Source: Planctomycetota bacterium
GTDB lineage: Bacteria > Planctomycetota > Phycisphaerae > Sedimentisphaerales > Anaerobacaceae
NCBI GenBank assembly: GCA_019456195.1
Contig: VRUK01000044.1
Location: 1-44,615 of the forward strand
Direction: 5' to 3'
Length of the DNA stretch: 44,615 bases
Made by a program: the position numbers and the translations under genes. Numbering within the stretch: position 1 is the first letter of the stretch; the number at the start of each line of letters is the position of its first letter. Below the pieces are notes generated by a model that searched no databases, had not been told where the DNA came from, and saw only the letters and a list, made by a program, of their open reading frames with translations. Positions 33,918 through 40,863 of this stretch are shown piece after piece.

Positions 33918-33935
33918 TTTCGCAACGCTGCGAAA
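33918..33935. promoter_or_regulatory. Palindrome in the divergent kinase/PilZ gap
   Basis: TTTCGCA (33918-33924) and TGCGAAA (33929-33935) are perfect 7-bp arms around ACGC. An overlapping GTTGC/GCAAC pair (33911 and 33922) is an alternative fold. It sits about midway in the AT-rich, gene-free gap 33719-34123 and is a candidate operator. Confidence 0.3.
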
Positions 33936-34035
33936 GGTATTATTTTTAAGTCTGTAGTTATAGCTTGTATAATTTTGTTTAACTTTATGTCGAATAAGCA
34001 TTTATAAATATTAAAATGAGGTATTGATTTGTCCT

Positions 34036-34064
34036 TTGCTTTGGAACGAATTTTGCACTACAAT
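34036..34064 (+). promoter_or_regulatory. Possible sigma-70 promoter for the PilZ gene
   Basis: TTGCTT (34036-34041) and TACAAT (34059-34064) are 17 bp apart, which would start transcription near 34071, about 53 nt before the preferred ATG. The -35 box is weak. Confidence 0.4.
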
Positions 34065-34123
34065 ACTATTGAGTATTTGTTGCAAGGATGAGGGTCGAGT
34101 AGTTTTATGCAAGGATGCATACG

Positions 34124-34471
34124 ATGGATCAAGACGAAAGACGCAAATATAAACGATTAGGGACCAAGTTTGATATATCATGCCGTGAAGTTGGTTCTGC
34201 AACAGAGCGGGCACATTCAGGCTGCACTATCAATGTAGGTACAGGCGGGTTGTATTTTGAGACTAAAGATGTGTCATTTAAGCCGGGCAGCCTGTTGGAA
34301 GTAGAATTGTCAATACCACCCAAGAGAGGTTTGCTTGAATTTGGCGGCAGGATTTCAGGTTTCGCCAGGGTATTGAGGACTGATAGCGTCTCTGCCGAAA
34401 ACACGGCTTTAGCCTCTGGAAAGTATGGTGTGGCTTTGCAATTCTGCCGGTCTCCCAGGCTTTGCTTATAA
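34124..34471 (+). CDS. PilZ-domain protein (predicted c-di-GMP receptor)
   Basis: The 115-residue protein is one PilZ domain. The N-terminal arginine motif is RRKYKRL (RxxxR type), and the second half-motif is TINVGTGGLYFETK, at the place of D/NxSxxG, followed by LEVELSIPP and a closing strand GVALQF. The ligand loops look competent but the second motif deviates (threonine for serine). It may link c-di-GMP, possibly made by the GGDEF protein encoded at 39262, to another protein or secretion function. ATG 34124 has AAGG about 9 nt upstream; ATG 34115 would touch it. Its TAA stop abuts the fold-back element at 34472. Confidence 0.82.
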   Translation: MDQDERRKYKRLGTKFDISCREVGSATERAHSGCTINVGTGGLYFETKDVSFKPGSLLEVELSIPPKRGLLEFGGRISGFARVLRTDSVSAENTALASGKYGVALQFCRSPRLCL

Positions 34472-34648
34472 GGGAGCCTCTAAAAATTGCTTTTGTCACG
34501 AGAACGTGCGAAATCTTCTCCGGCAAGGCGGAAGGTCAAAATCGCCGCAGGCATAGCCAAAGCTATGTCGAGGACGAATTTTGGCCTGACAACGCCGTCG
34601 GTGGAGATTGTAGCCGTTCGCAGTAAAAATGAATTTTTAGAGGTTCCC
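34472..34648. repeat. 177-bp fold-back (MITE-like) element between convergent genes
   Basis: The ends GGGAGCCTCTAAAAATT (34472-34488) and AATTTTTAGAGGTTCCC (34632-34648) are inverted repeats matching at 16 of 17 positions. Inside, further pairs line up in register: GCGAAATCTTCTCC with GGTGGAGATT, AGGTCAAAATCG with CGAATTTTGGCCT, and GGCATAGC with GCTATGTC around a central CAAA. The whole unit can thus fold as one long imperfect hairpin. No transposase and no clear target duplication are seen. It starts right after the PilZ stop and ends 7 nt before the dapF stop, so it would also act as a bidirectional terminator. Confidence 0.7.
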
Positions 34649-34655
34649 ATAGTTA

Positions 34656-35537
34656 TTACTCTTCCGGCCAGATGCCCTCGAATACTTCCACCGCCGGCCC
34701 CGTCATATAGACACAGTTATCTTCCTGACACCAATGTAAATTCAAGTCGCCGCCCGGTAAGTGTCCCGTGCAAGATCGTTCCGTTCGACTGGTAAGTACT
34801 GCCGCCACAAAAGCTGCACAGGCACCGGTTCCACAAGCCATCGTGATTCCACTGCCACGTTCCCATGTCCGCATTGTAAATTCTGTTTGCGTATCAATCT
34901 GTACGAAATGAACATTGATGCGGTTTGGGAAAAGAGTATGGTTCTCGATAGCGGGCCCGAGTTTTTCCAGCTCGATTAATTCCACGTTATCACAGAAAAA
35001 TGTAGCGTGTGGATTACCCATTGATACACAGTTCATCAGCAATTCTTGCCCGAGGATTTCAATGGCCTGTTCGACAACTTTTTCGCCCGACAGATTTACA
35101 GGTATATCTTTGGGTACCAGAACAGGCTGGCCCATATTGACACAGACTTGTTGGACCTTGTCTCTATCGTCAACTGCTAATCCCAAAGTTAAAATCCCAT
35201 TACCCGTTTCTATATTCAATGAAGCGGAGCAACCGGCAGGCTGACCCGGTAAAGAAAACGGACCGCCGGCGGTGGTTAATTTACGCTCATAAGTGTATTT
35301 TGCTGCGCAACGAATACCATTTCCACACATTTCAGCCTCTGAGCCGTCTGCATTAAACATACGCATCCGTACATCCGCTGTTGCTGATGGACAGATAAGA
35401 ATCAATCCATCGGCTCCAATTCCTCTGTGACGGTCACTGACTATTTGTGCTAATTGTACGGGATTCTCGATTTTTTCCTCGAAGCAATTGACATATATAT
35501 AATCATTGCCCAGCCCGTGCATTTTTGTGAATTTCAT
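34656..35537 (-). CDS. dapF: Diaminopimelate epimerase
   Basis: The 293-residue enzyme interconverts LL- and meso-diaminopimelate for lysine and peptidoglycan. It has MKFTKMHGLGNDYIYV, the first catalytic cysteine in GSEAEMCGNGIRCAAKY, the second in ITMACGTGACAAF, and WERGSG in between. An insertion around residues 90-115 (TTAGGPFSLPGQPAGCSASLN) is somewhat longer than usual. ATG 35537 is chosen because GGAG is 9 nt upstream and it begins at the conserved MKFTKMHG. A near-consensus promoter lies 30 nt further up. Confidence 0.97.
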   Translation of the reverse strand: MKFTKMHGLGNDYIYVNCFEEKIENPVQLAQIVSDRHRGIGADGLILICPSATADVRMRMFNADGSEAEMCGNGIRCAAKYTYERKLTTAGGPFSLPGQPAGCSASLNIETGNGILTLGLAVDDRDKVQQVCVNMGQPVLVPKDIPVNLSGEKVVEQAIEILGQELLMNCVSMGNPHATFFCDNVELIELEKLGPAIENHTLFPNRINVHFVQIDTQTEFTMRTWERGSGITMACGTGACAAFVAAVLTSRTERSCTGHLPGGDLNLHWCQEDNCVYMTGPAVEVFEGIWPEE

Positions 35538-35566
35538 TTTTTGTATCTCCATGTTAAATCCACATT

Positions 35567-35595
35567 ACTATACACGTTCAAGGCATTAAAATCAA
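35567..35595 (-). promoter_or_regulatory. Predicted sigma-70 promoter for dapF
   Basis: On the minus strand TTGATT (35595-35590) and TATAGT (35572-35567) are 17 bp apart; the start would fall near 35560, giving a leader of about 23 nt. Confidence 0.55.
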
Positions 35596-35724
35596 TATGA
35601 GTATTATCTTTCATGAAATATGTTCTTCTCTTTTTATCGACTCTTAACTCAGAAAAGAGTTGAGGGGGGGCTGCAATGATTTTGGTATGCAATCCAATTT
35701 TAAGATCGACACCGCACAGGAAAT

Positions 35725-35761
35725 GGTAATATTACCTTTTGTAACGACAGGTAATATCACC
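35725..35761 (-). terminator. Hairpin at the 3' end of the sigma factor gene
   Basis: GGTAATATTACC (35725-35736), itself a perfect palindrome, and GGTAATATCACC (35750-35761) can pair over 12 positions with one wobble around a 13-nt loop. It includes the sigma factor stop codon. There is no U-run, so it may protect the mRNA end or be recognised as DNA. Confidence 0.4.
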
Positions 35762-36536
35762 CAACTGAAAACTCTTTTTTTCGCGTGTTCATCTGTGCTT
35801 TGAGACGTGCGATGATAGAAGAGTGCATCTGTGAGACCCGGGACTCGGATAAATCCAGCGTCGCCCCGATTTCCTTCATTGTCATCTCTTCATAATAGTA
35901 CAAAACGATAATCAGCCGTTCCGCCCGCGTCAGCCCTTTGGTAAGCAGGCTCTTAAGGTCTCGCTTTTGGGCCTCAATGACGGGATTCTTGCTTCTTTCG
36001 TCCTTGATTATATCTATTTCGCGAATATCTTTTTCACCCTCACCATCACCATATTTGGTATCTAAAGATACCAGGCTTACCGCATTGGCGTCCCGCTGGA
36101 GTCTGTTGAAATCATCGGGCTCCATATCCAGTTCTTGAGCGATTTCCTTTTCGGTGGGTTTGCGGCCAAGGTTTATCTCGAGAGAATGTGTCGCTTTTGA
36201 CAACTGATGAGCACGGGCACGAACTAATCGTGGCACCCAGTCCATGCTGCGAAGCTCATCCAGAATGGAACCTCTTATTCGAGGTGAGCAGTACGTTTCG
36301 AATTTCACTCCCCGTTCCGGGTCAAAAGCGTCTATAGCATCCATCAATCCGAAAATACCGGCACTGACAAGGTCATCCAGTTCAACTTTGTCAGGTAATT
36401 TGCTGTGCAGTCGATCAGCGCTGTATTTTACTATGTTCCTGTAGTGTTCCATTAAAAGGTTACGAGAGTATTCGTCGTGGCTTTTGTGGAACTGTTCCCA
36501 TATTTCTTCAATGGTGAGTTCTTGCTTGGTTTTCAC
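35757..36536 (-). CDS. fliA: RNA polymerase sigma factor of the FliA/WhiG family
   Basis: The 259-residue protein has sigma region 2 (NLLMEHYRNIVKYSADRLHSKLP...LDDLVSAGIFGLMDAIDAFDPERGVKFETYCSPRIRGSILDELRSMDWVPRLVR), region 3 (LGRKPTEKEIAQELDM) and region 4 (RAERLIIVLYYYEEMTMKEIGATLDLSESRVSQMHSSIIARLK). The RIRGSILDELRSMDWVPR text is diagnostic of sigma-28. It starts at GTG 36536 with AGGAGG 7 nt upstream, and a small CCCGC/GCGGG hairpin just ahead of that site may modulate translation. It follows flhG and a flgB-like gene. No FlgM anti-sigma factor is visible here. Confidence 0.93.
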   Translation of the reverse strand: MKTKQELTIEEIWEQFHKSHDEYSRNLLMEHYRNIVKYSADRLHSKLPDKVELDDLVSAGIFGLMDAIDAFDPERGVKFETYCSPRIRGSILDELRSMDWVPRLVRARAHQLSKATHSLEINLGRKPTEKEIAQELDMEPDDFNRLQRDANAVSLVSLDTKYGDGEGEKDIREIDIIKDERSKNPVIEAQKRDLKSLLTKGLTRAERLIIVLYYYEEMTMKEIGATLDLSESRVSQMHSSIIARLKAQMNTRKKEFSVG

Positions 36537-36722
36537 AGGATTCCTCCTTGAAATATTACCCGCTTTGCGGGAACCCGGATTTTTATAATTTCAGTAAATT
36601 TTACAGAACCAGCTGTTGAGTCCCATAAATAACGTCGTTTTTTCTGTTTTCAGCATTTTCACCTCTGTACGGGTGAACAAACACCCATAACAATTTACTT
36701 ATCGAGTTTTTGGCGGATAACT

Positions 36723-37604
36723 TTAGAAAAACCAGTTAACAACTTTTTTAAAAAAGCCCTCATCACCAAGTCCGGAAGATTCACTATTGCTCAATTTTGC
36801 CGCTAAGGCTGCCAGCGATGAGGTAATTTGCGATTTGGGATGAGCTAAAACAACCGGTTTTCGCAACCGAACTGAACAGCTCAATCGTTCGTCTTTGAGC
36901 AATATACCGGCGTTGTACACATGGGTATTTAAAAATCGTCCTGCAACGTTTGCCATTTTATGATACGTCTTTTTGCCTTCTGCTATTGACTGAGCCATGT
37001 TCACGATAAGACTGATGTGGCCGGTGAACCTGTTTCCGACGAGCACCTTAATCATTGCATAGGCATCGGTCATCGCTGTGGCTTCCGGTGTTGTGACGAC
37101 CAAAACATTGTTGGCCGAAAGGCAAAAACCAACGACCGACTTGGAAATTCCGGCTGCGGTATCGATTAGTATCACATCGTTATCATTCTGGAGTTTAGAC
37201 AGCTCCTTCAGCAGTCGCCGCCGCTGAAATTCATTGAGGTCGGCCAGTTCTTCAAGCCCGGATGCCCCGCAGATCATCTCAATGCCTTCAGGCCCGGTAT
37301 GAATGATTTCTTCGACGCTTTTTCCGTCATAAATCATGTGAGAAATATTGTATCTGTTGTTAACATTCATGACGATGTCCAGGTTGCCTAACGAGAAGTC
37401 CGCATCGACAAGCAGGACTTTTTTACCTGAAGCAGCCAGGCATATCCCAAGATTGGCTGTTATGTTGGTTTTGCCGACTCCTCCTTTTCCGCTTGTTATG
37501 GCTAAAACGCTTGCCGGGCGTTTATGGCTTTCCATTATTTGTTGTAAGTAACGCGTTTCGTTTGTCATTTGTTTTTTGGGTTGCAATGTTCTATATGTAC
37601 TCAT
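36723..37604 (-). CDS. flhG: MinD/ParA-type ATPase, FlhG (YlxH/FleN) family
   Basis: The 293-residue protein has the deviant Walker A SGKGGVGKTNITANLGI with the signature lysine, LLVDADFSLGNLDIVMN, the switch region VILIDTAAGISKSVVGFCLSANNVLVVTTPEATAMTDAYAMIKVL, and a basic, Gln-containing N-terminus (RTLQPKKQM) like the DQAxxLR activation helix of FlhG. FlhG controls flagellar number and position with FlhF, which is absent here. ATG 37604 overlaps the stop of the upstream gene by one base (TGATG). It precedes the sigma factor by 186 bp. Confidence 0.9.
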   Translation of the reverse strand: MSTYRTLQPKKQMTNETRYLQQIMESHKRPASVLAITSGKGGVGKTNITANLGICLAASGKKVLLVDADFSLGNLDIVMNVNNRYNISHMIYDGKSVEEIIHTGPEGIEMICGASGLEELADLNEFQRRRLLKELSKLQNDNDVILIDTAAGISKSVVGFCLSANNVLVVTTPEATAMTDAYAMIKVLVGNRFTGHISLIVNMAQSIAEGKKTYHKMANVAGRFLNTHVYNAGILLKDERLSCSVRLRKPVVLAHPKSQITSSLAALAAKLSNSESSGLGDEGFFKKVVNWFF

Positions 37605-38020
37605 CAATAATCGGTTGATACCGGTTCCTGTTTCTGTTTGAGTAATTCCGTTGCGACTCTTTGATTAAGCGAATTTTCCAGAAGCCTGTTTATCTGCACT
37701 TCGAGATATTCGTCTCGATTTTTTTCAAGAAGTAATTTGCTCTGCTTATCGACCGTTGGTTTAACTTCAAAACTTCCCTTTGTGCCGAATTTGATACTTT
37801 CGGTATCGCGCAGCAGAAGCCGCTGGTTTTGGATGTGCTCATTGATTGCGTTGTTGAGCAAACCGGAAAACTCCTTAACCGCCAGTTTCTTAGGTACAAA
37901 TCCGGGATTGTTAATATTGGTAATATTGCGGATGATTATTTTTTGTCGAGTATGTGTAAACTCAATTATCTTAACCAGTAATTCAGTAATATTATCCGTT
38001 ACCAGCGACGTTAGATTCAT
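37604..38020 (-). CDS. FlgB-like flagellar basal-body rod protein
   Basis: From ATG 38020 the protein has 138 residues, the usual FlgB length. The N-terminal part LLVKIIEFTHTRQKIIIRNITNINNPGFVPKKLAVKEFSGLLNNAI corresponds to the FlgB/FlgC rod consensus (R-x-x-x-x-x-NIANx-x-TPGY-K), though with Asn-Asn-Pro-Gly-Phe in place of the usual text. AGGAAGGA lies 6 nt upstream. A longer frame to ATG 38137 also has AAGGA but adds sequence unlike FlgB. The middle is charged and less conserved, so a divergent or repurposed rod protein is possible. It is coupled to flhG. Confidence 0.75.
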   Translation of the reverse strand: MNLTSLVTDNITELLVKIIEFTHTRQKIIIRNITNINNPGFVPKKLAVKEFSGLLNNAINEHIQNQRLLLRDTESIKFGTKGSFEVKPTVDKQSKLLLEKNRDEYLEVQINRLLENSLNQRVATELLKQKQEPVSTDY

Positions 38021-38234
38021 ATCTAATCCTTCCTGTTGCCTCTTATGTTCCTTGAGTTTGGTCGAAAAAAGTGACGGGGGGCTGGAAAGATGGCCTGTGA
38101 AAGGTGAAACTGAATTTATCATCCTTGATCTTTCCATTTCTTCCTTGAAACCTTACAGCAAGGCAATAGTAGATGGTCTTTTGCGAAATTGTTTCTGCTA
38201 TCGTCTTTACTGCGAAAAAGTAATTGTCCTGTTT

Positions 38235-38543
38235 TTAATTATTTTCAACAGATTTCAGGTCCCGGCCTGTTTCTTGGCAGGAGGTATGTTCTTTGCCTAA
38301 AATCCGTCTTATTTCTATAAGAGTTTTTGTTTTCTTAAGTTGCATTATTTGTGATAATCTTTCGAATACGGATTCATCGTAGAGTCTATGTCCGCCCTCT
38401 GTCCATTTTGTTTCGCGAATAAGCCCCATTATCGTGTAATTATGAATAGTTTGTCGAGAAAAGGGGGTGTAGTTGACTAACTCACCAATTCGATAGAGCT
38501 TCACAGGTATCTTAAACGTGTCATTCTTAACTTTTGATTGCAT
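38235..38543 (-). CDS. Short MerR-family transcriptional regulator
   Basis: The 102-residue protein has the MerR winged-HTH at its N-terminus, PVKLYRIGELVNYTPFSRQTIHNYTIMGLIRETKWTEGGHRLYDESVFERLSQIMQLKKTKTLIEIRRIL. After the start of the dimer helix it stops, with no effector domain, so it belongs to the short DNA-binding-only group. It is 215 bp upstream of the FlgB-like gene on the same strand and could control the flgB-flhG-fliA unit. Confidence 0.85.
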   Translation of the reverse strand: MQSKVKNDTFKIPVKLYRIGELVNYTPFSRQTIHNYTIMGLIRETKWTEGGHRLYDESVFERLSQIMQLKKTKTLIEIRRILGKEHTSCQETGRDLKSVENN

Positions 38544-38891
38544 AGCTAAAATGCTTTCTCATAGCGTTTATTTTTCTCTTAATTTACAGACTAAGCCGCA
38601 ACAGAAGGGGAGGCGGGAATACTCGACTATAAATTTCATAATAGATATTTAGTTTCATCATTTTGAAAAATCCAAATTCACGAACAAGGGTGGCACAGTC
38701 AAACTTGTTTGGCCGTGCTCAGCTATCAAATTTGGGCTTTACCCTGCTGGCCAATTATTGCTTTTTGTTTTCAACAGCCCCGAAAGCAGCAATCCCGGCT
38801 ACCGGTTAATATAATTGTTAATCCCTTCGATAATTCATAACTGCGATAAGTACAACTCTTACCAAACCACAAGAAAGTTACACTTAATGAA

Positions 38892-38937
38892 GATAAAACA
38901 TATTTTACATTTTGTAAAATGTAAAATGCTTTTTATC
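38892..38937. promoter_or_regulatory. Long AT-rich palindrome in the MerR/GGDEF gap
   Basis: ATTTTACATTTT (38902-38913) and AAAATGTAAAAT (38916-38927) are perfect 12-bp arms around GT. Outside them GATAAAA (38892-38898) and TTTTATC (38931-38937) form a second pair. The core TTTACA-TGTAAA symmetry suggests a regulator site or a very stable AT cruciform. The gap 38544-39261 is otherwise gene-free, with poly-T and poly-A tracts after the palindrome. Confidence 0.55.
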
Positions 38938-39261
38938 GGATGTCAACTTTTTTTTGATTTTTTTAAAAAAATGCTTAAATTTTTTAGTTTTTCTCCGTGT
39001 AATGCCTGCACAGAGCCTCCACAGATGCAAACTTAATATAGAAATCTTTTCTCGGTCCTAAAATCCCTGATTGTCCCTGCTCTGGGCTGTCCCCGAGGTT
39101 CCCGGCGTAAGGATTCGAAAATTCGGGATTATTTCCTCATTTAGCCAATGCTTTTTCCCAAATACCATTGCGAAAATATCCGATAAAAGAAGCTGTAGGT
39201 ACCACGTATTGAGCGAAGTTATATGAAACGAATATGCTAAAGCTGAGTTATTTGTCAAACT

Positions 39262-40338
39262 ATGCCTATGACCAATAAGAACTCTGAAAATACTCATGAA
39301 AAACCTGATATCAGCATTTCGCTGCTTGAGCAGGTAACTCCTCTGGCTCGGCGGATAAACTGTCTTGACATTGACCGGGTAGCCGACGTTTGCATTACAA
39401 GCATTCCGAAATTAGTGCGAGTAAGGTTTGCTTCGCTGTATATACTCGACGAAACGAATAATATTCTGCACCTGCATAAGCACAATCATCCGTTTCTAAT
39501 TAACAAAATAGTCTCATTGAATAAAACCCCTACGCCACTTATGGTTATGGCGGTTAGAAGTAAAGAGTTGATATTGGTTCCGGATATAGACACCCATAAA
39601 AAACCCATAATTAAAAAATCACAACGTGCCTTTGCCGATAATTACCAGACCAATAACTGTGCTGTCGTTCCTCTCATTTGTCAGGACAGGGTGGTTGGTG
39701 TGCTCAACCTGGCGGATAAAATGGATGGCAATGGTTTTGAGGCCGGGGATATTGCCTTGATAGAGCTGTTCAGCCAGTTGATCGGCGCCTCAATCGGTAA
39801 CATAAAGCTCTTTGAGAGAACACAGCGACAAGCTATCACGGACGGCCTGACAGCTCTTGTGAATCACAAAACTTTTTATGAAGTCCTCGAAAAGGAGCTC
39901 TGGCGCTCACGAAGATATGGCGGTCAAATTTCACTGATCATGGTCGATGTTGACAATCTTAAGAAGATTAATGATGCCTATGGCCACCGGGCTGGTGACA
40001 AGGTAATCAAGGAAATCAGCAAAAGAATTAAAAAATGCATCCGCCAAATCGACACTGCGGCACGGTATGGCGGTGATGAATTTGCAGTCATTTTGATAAA
40101 TACCTCGCTCATCGATGCAAGTGTTGTAGCCAAGCGTATGCTTGACGCGGTTTCGAATACTCCGATATCCTGGAACAATGAAGAGATAGAGCTGTCCATT
40201 AGTGTGGGCCTTTGTCAGTATGATGCTCAGGGCACACCAGAGGATATTATGGGCCGATCAGACCAGGCTCTGTATTTAGCAAAACAGGCTGGTAAAAACA
40301 CGGTCAGGGTCTTCGAGCCTTCAAAAAGCAGCCTGTAG
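39262..40338 (+). CDS. GAF-GGDEF diguanylate cyclase
   Basis: The 358-residue protein has a GAF domain (about 35-180, with VADVCITSIPKLVRVRFASLYILDETNNILHL and VVPLICQDRVVGVLNLADK) and a C-terminal GGDEF domain (about 190-350). The active site is RYGGDEFAVIL, the substrate region DVDNLKKINDAYGHRAGDKVI, and the inhibitory I-site RQID lies exactly five residues before GGDEF. It should make c-di-GMP with product inhibition, under control of a ligand or redox signal bound by GAF. No membrane segment. No clear ribosome site exists before ATG 39262, so ATG 39268 is also possible. Confidence 0.94.
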   Translation: MPMTNKNSENTHEKPDISISLLEQVTPLARRINCLDIDRVADVCITSIPKLVRVRFASLYILDETNNILHLHKHNHPFLINKIVSLNKTPTPLMVMAVRSKELILVPDIDTHKKPIIKKSQRAFADNYQTNNCAVVPLICQDRVVGVLNLADKMDGNGFEAGDIALIELFSQLIGASIGNIKLFERTQRQAITDGLTALVNHKTFYEVLEKELWRSRRYGGQISLIMVDVDNLKKINDAYGHRAGDKVIKEISKRIKKCIRQIDTAARYGGDEFAVILINTSLIDASVVAKRMLDAVSNTPISWNNEEIELSISVGLCQYDAQGTPEDIMGRSDQALYLAKQAGKNTVRVFEPSKSSL

Positions 40339-40492
40339 CTTTTTCATAACTGCCTCACAATCCTTACCTAAACCACCCTCATTTGTAGAGTTGTACGGCC
40401 GCAGATCATTATATTTAGTCTCATATACCCTGATTTGCACAATCTCTGCGAAAAAGAGCTTCGCAATTCACATCAAAAGCATCGTTTTTTCC

Positions 40493-40522
40493 TTGACGGC
40501 ATGATAGGTGATTTAGTATAAA
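40493..40522 (+). promoter_or_regulatory. Predicted sigma-70 promoter upstream of the micro-ORF and LamG gene
   Basis: TTGACG (40493-40498) and TATAAA (40517-40522) are 18 bp apart; the start would be near 40529. It lies 75 nt before the micro-ORF start and about 335 nt before the LamG gene. Confidence 0.55.
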
Positions 40523-40603
40523 TATAATGGATAGTGTCTATTATGGCTTGTTTGGCTTATGGTGTGTAAAAGTTGTAGTTTTCCTATTAGAGGAGGAGTA
40601 ATT

Positions 40604-40669
40604 ATGCTCGGCAAGGAGCTTGAAGAAGTTTCAGGTTTTGCTTTACGGGTATTTATGCATTTCAAATAA
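40604..40669 (+). CDS. Micro-ORF of 21 codons with a very strong ribosome site
   Basis: The frame begins MLGKELEEVSG and ends ALRVFMHFK before TAA. GAGGAGGAG lies about 5 nt before the ATG, a better ribosome site than most genes here have, and a promoter lies just upstream. The peptide is an amphipathic, charged helix-like sequence with no match that I recognise. It could be a leader peptide for the LamG gene, a microprotein, or a remnant of a longer gene. Confidence 0.4.
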   Translation: MLGKELEEVSGFALRVFMHFK

Positions 40670-40807
40670 CAGCTTAATACCGGTTTTCTCAGGGAAGGAG
40701 GTAGTGTCGAGCCGGAAAAACTTATTTTTGATCATAAAATAATATTGCCGCACGAAAGTTATTATCGGTCGTTTTACTTAAACTTGTTTCTTGAAAAATA
40801 TTAGTGT

Positions 40808-40841
40808 TTTGGTATGTGGCCAAAGCATGGCAATTTTAACT
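40808..40841 (+). promoter_or_regulatory. Conserved leader element of LamG gene 1
   Basis: A stem TTTGG (40808-40812)/CCAAA (40820-40824) is followed by ...GG-x-A-x-TTTTAACT, then a T-run and the ribosome site AAGGAGG. The 33-nt stretch 40809-40841 matches 43068-43100, ahead of LamG gene 2, at 25 positions. A GG-N10-GC spacing (TGGCC...GGCA) also allows a sigma-54 promoter reading, but that spacing is not kept in the second copy. Confidence 0.5.
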
Positions 40842-40863
40842 CTTTTTTAGAAGGAGGATTATT

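Noticed and set aside
38689..38710. Sigma-54-like promoter (TGGCAC...TTG) in the MerR/GGDEF gap
   Set aside because: The spacing gives GG-N10-CT in place of the invariant GC, so it is not a proper -24/-12 site.
38815..39036. 73-codon plus-strand ORF in the MerR/GGDEF gap
   Set aside because: It covers the 38892-38937 palindrome and poly-T tracts, and its Phe/Lys-rich text reflects AT-rich DNA rather than a protein.
40670..40863. c-di-GMP (GEMM) riboswitch before the LamG gene
   Set aside because: The conserved GEMM core and tetraloop receptor are absent; the shared leader element is different.
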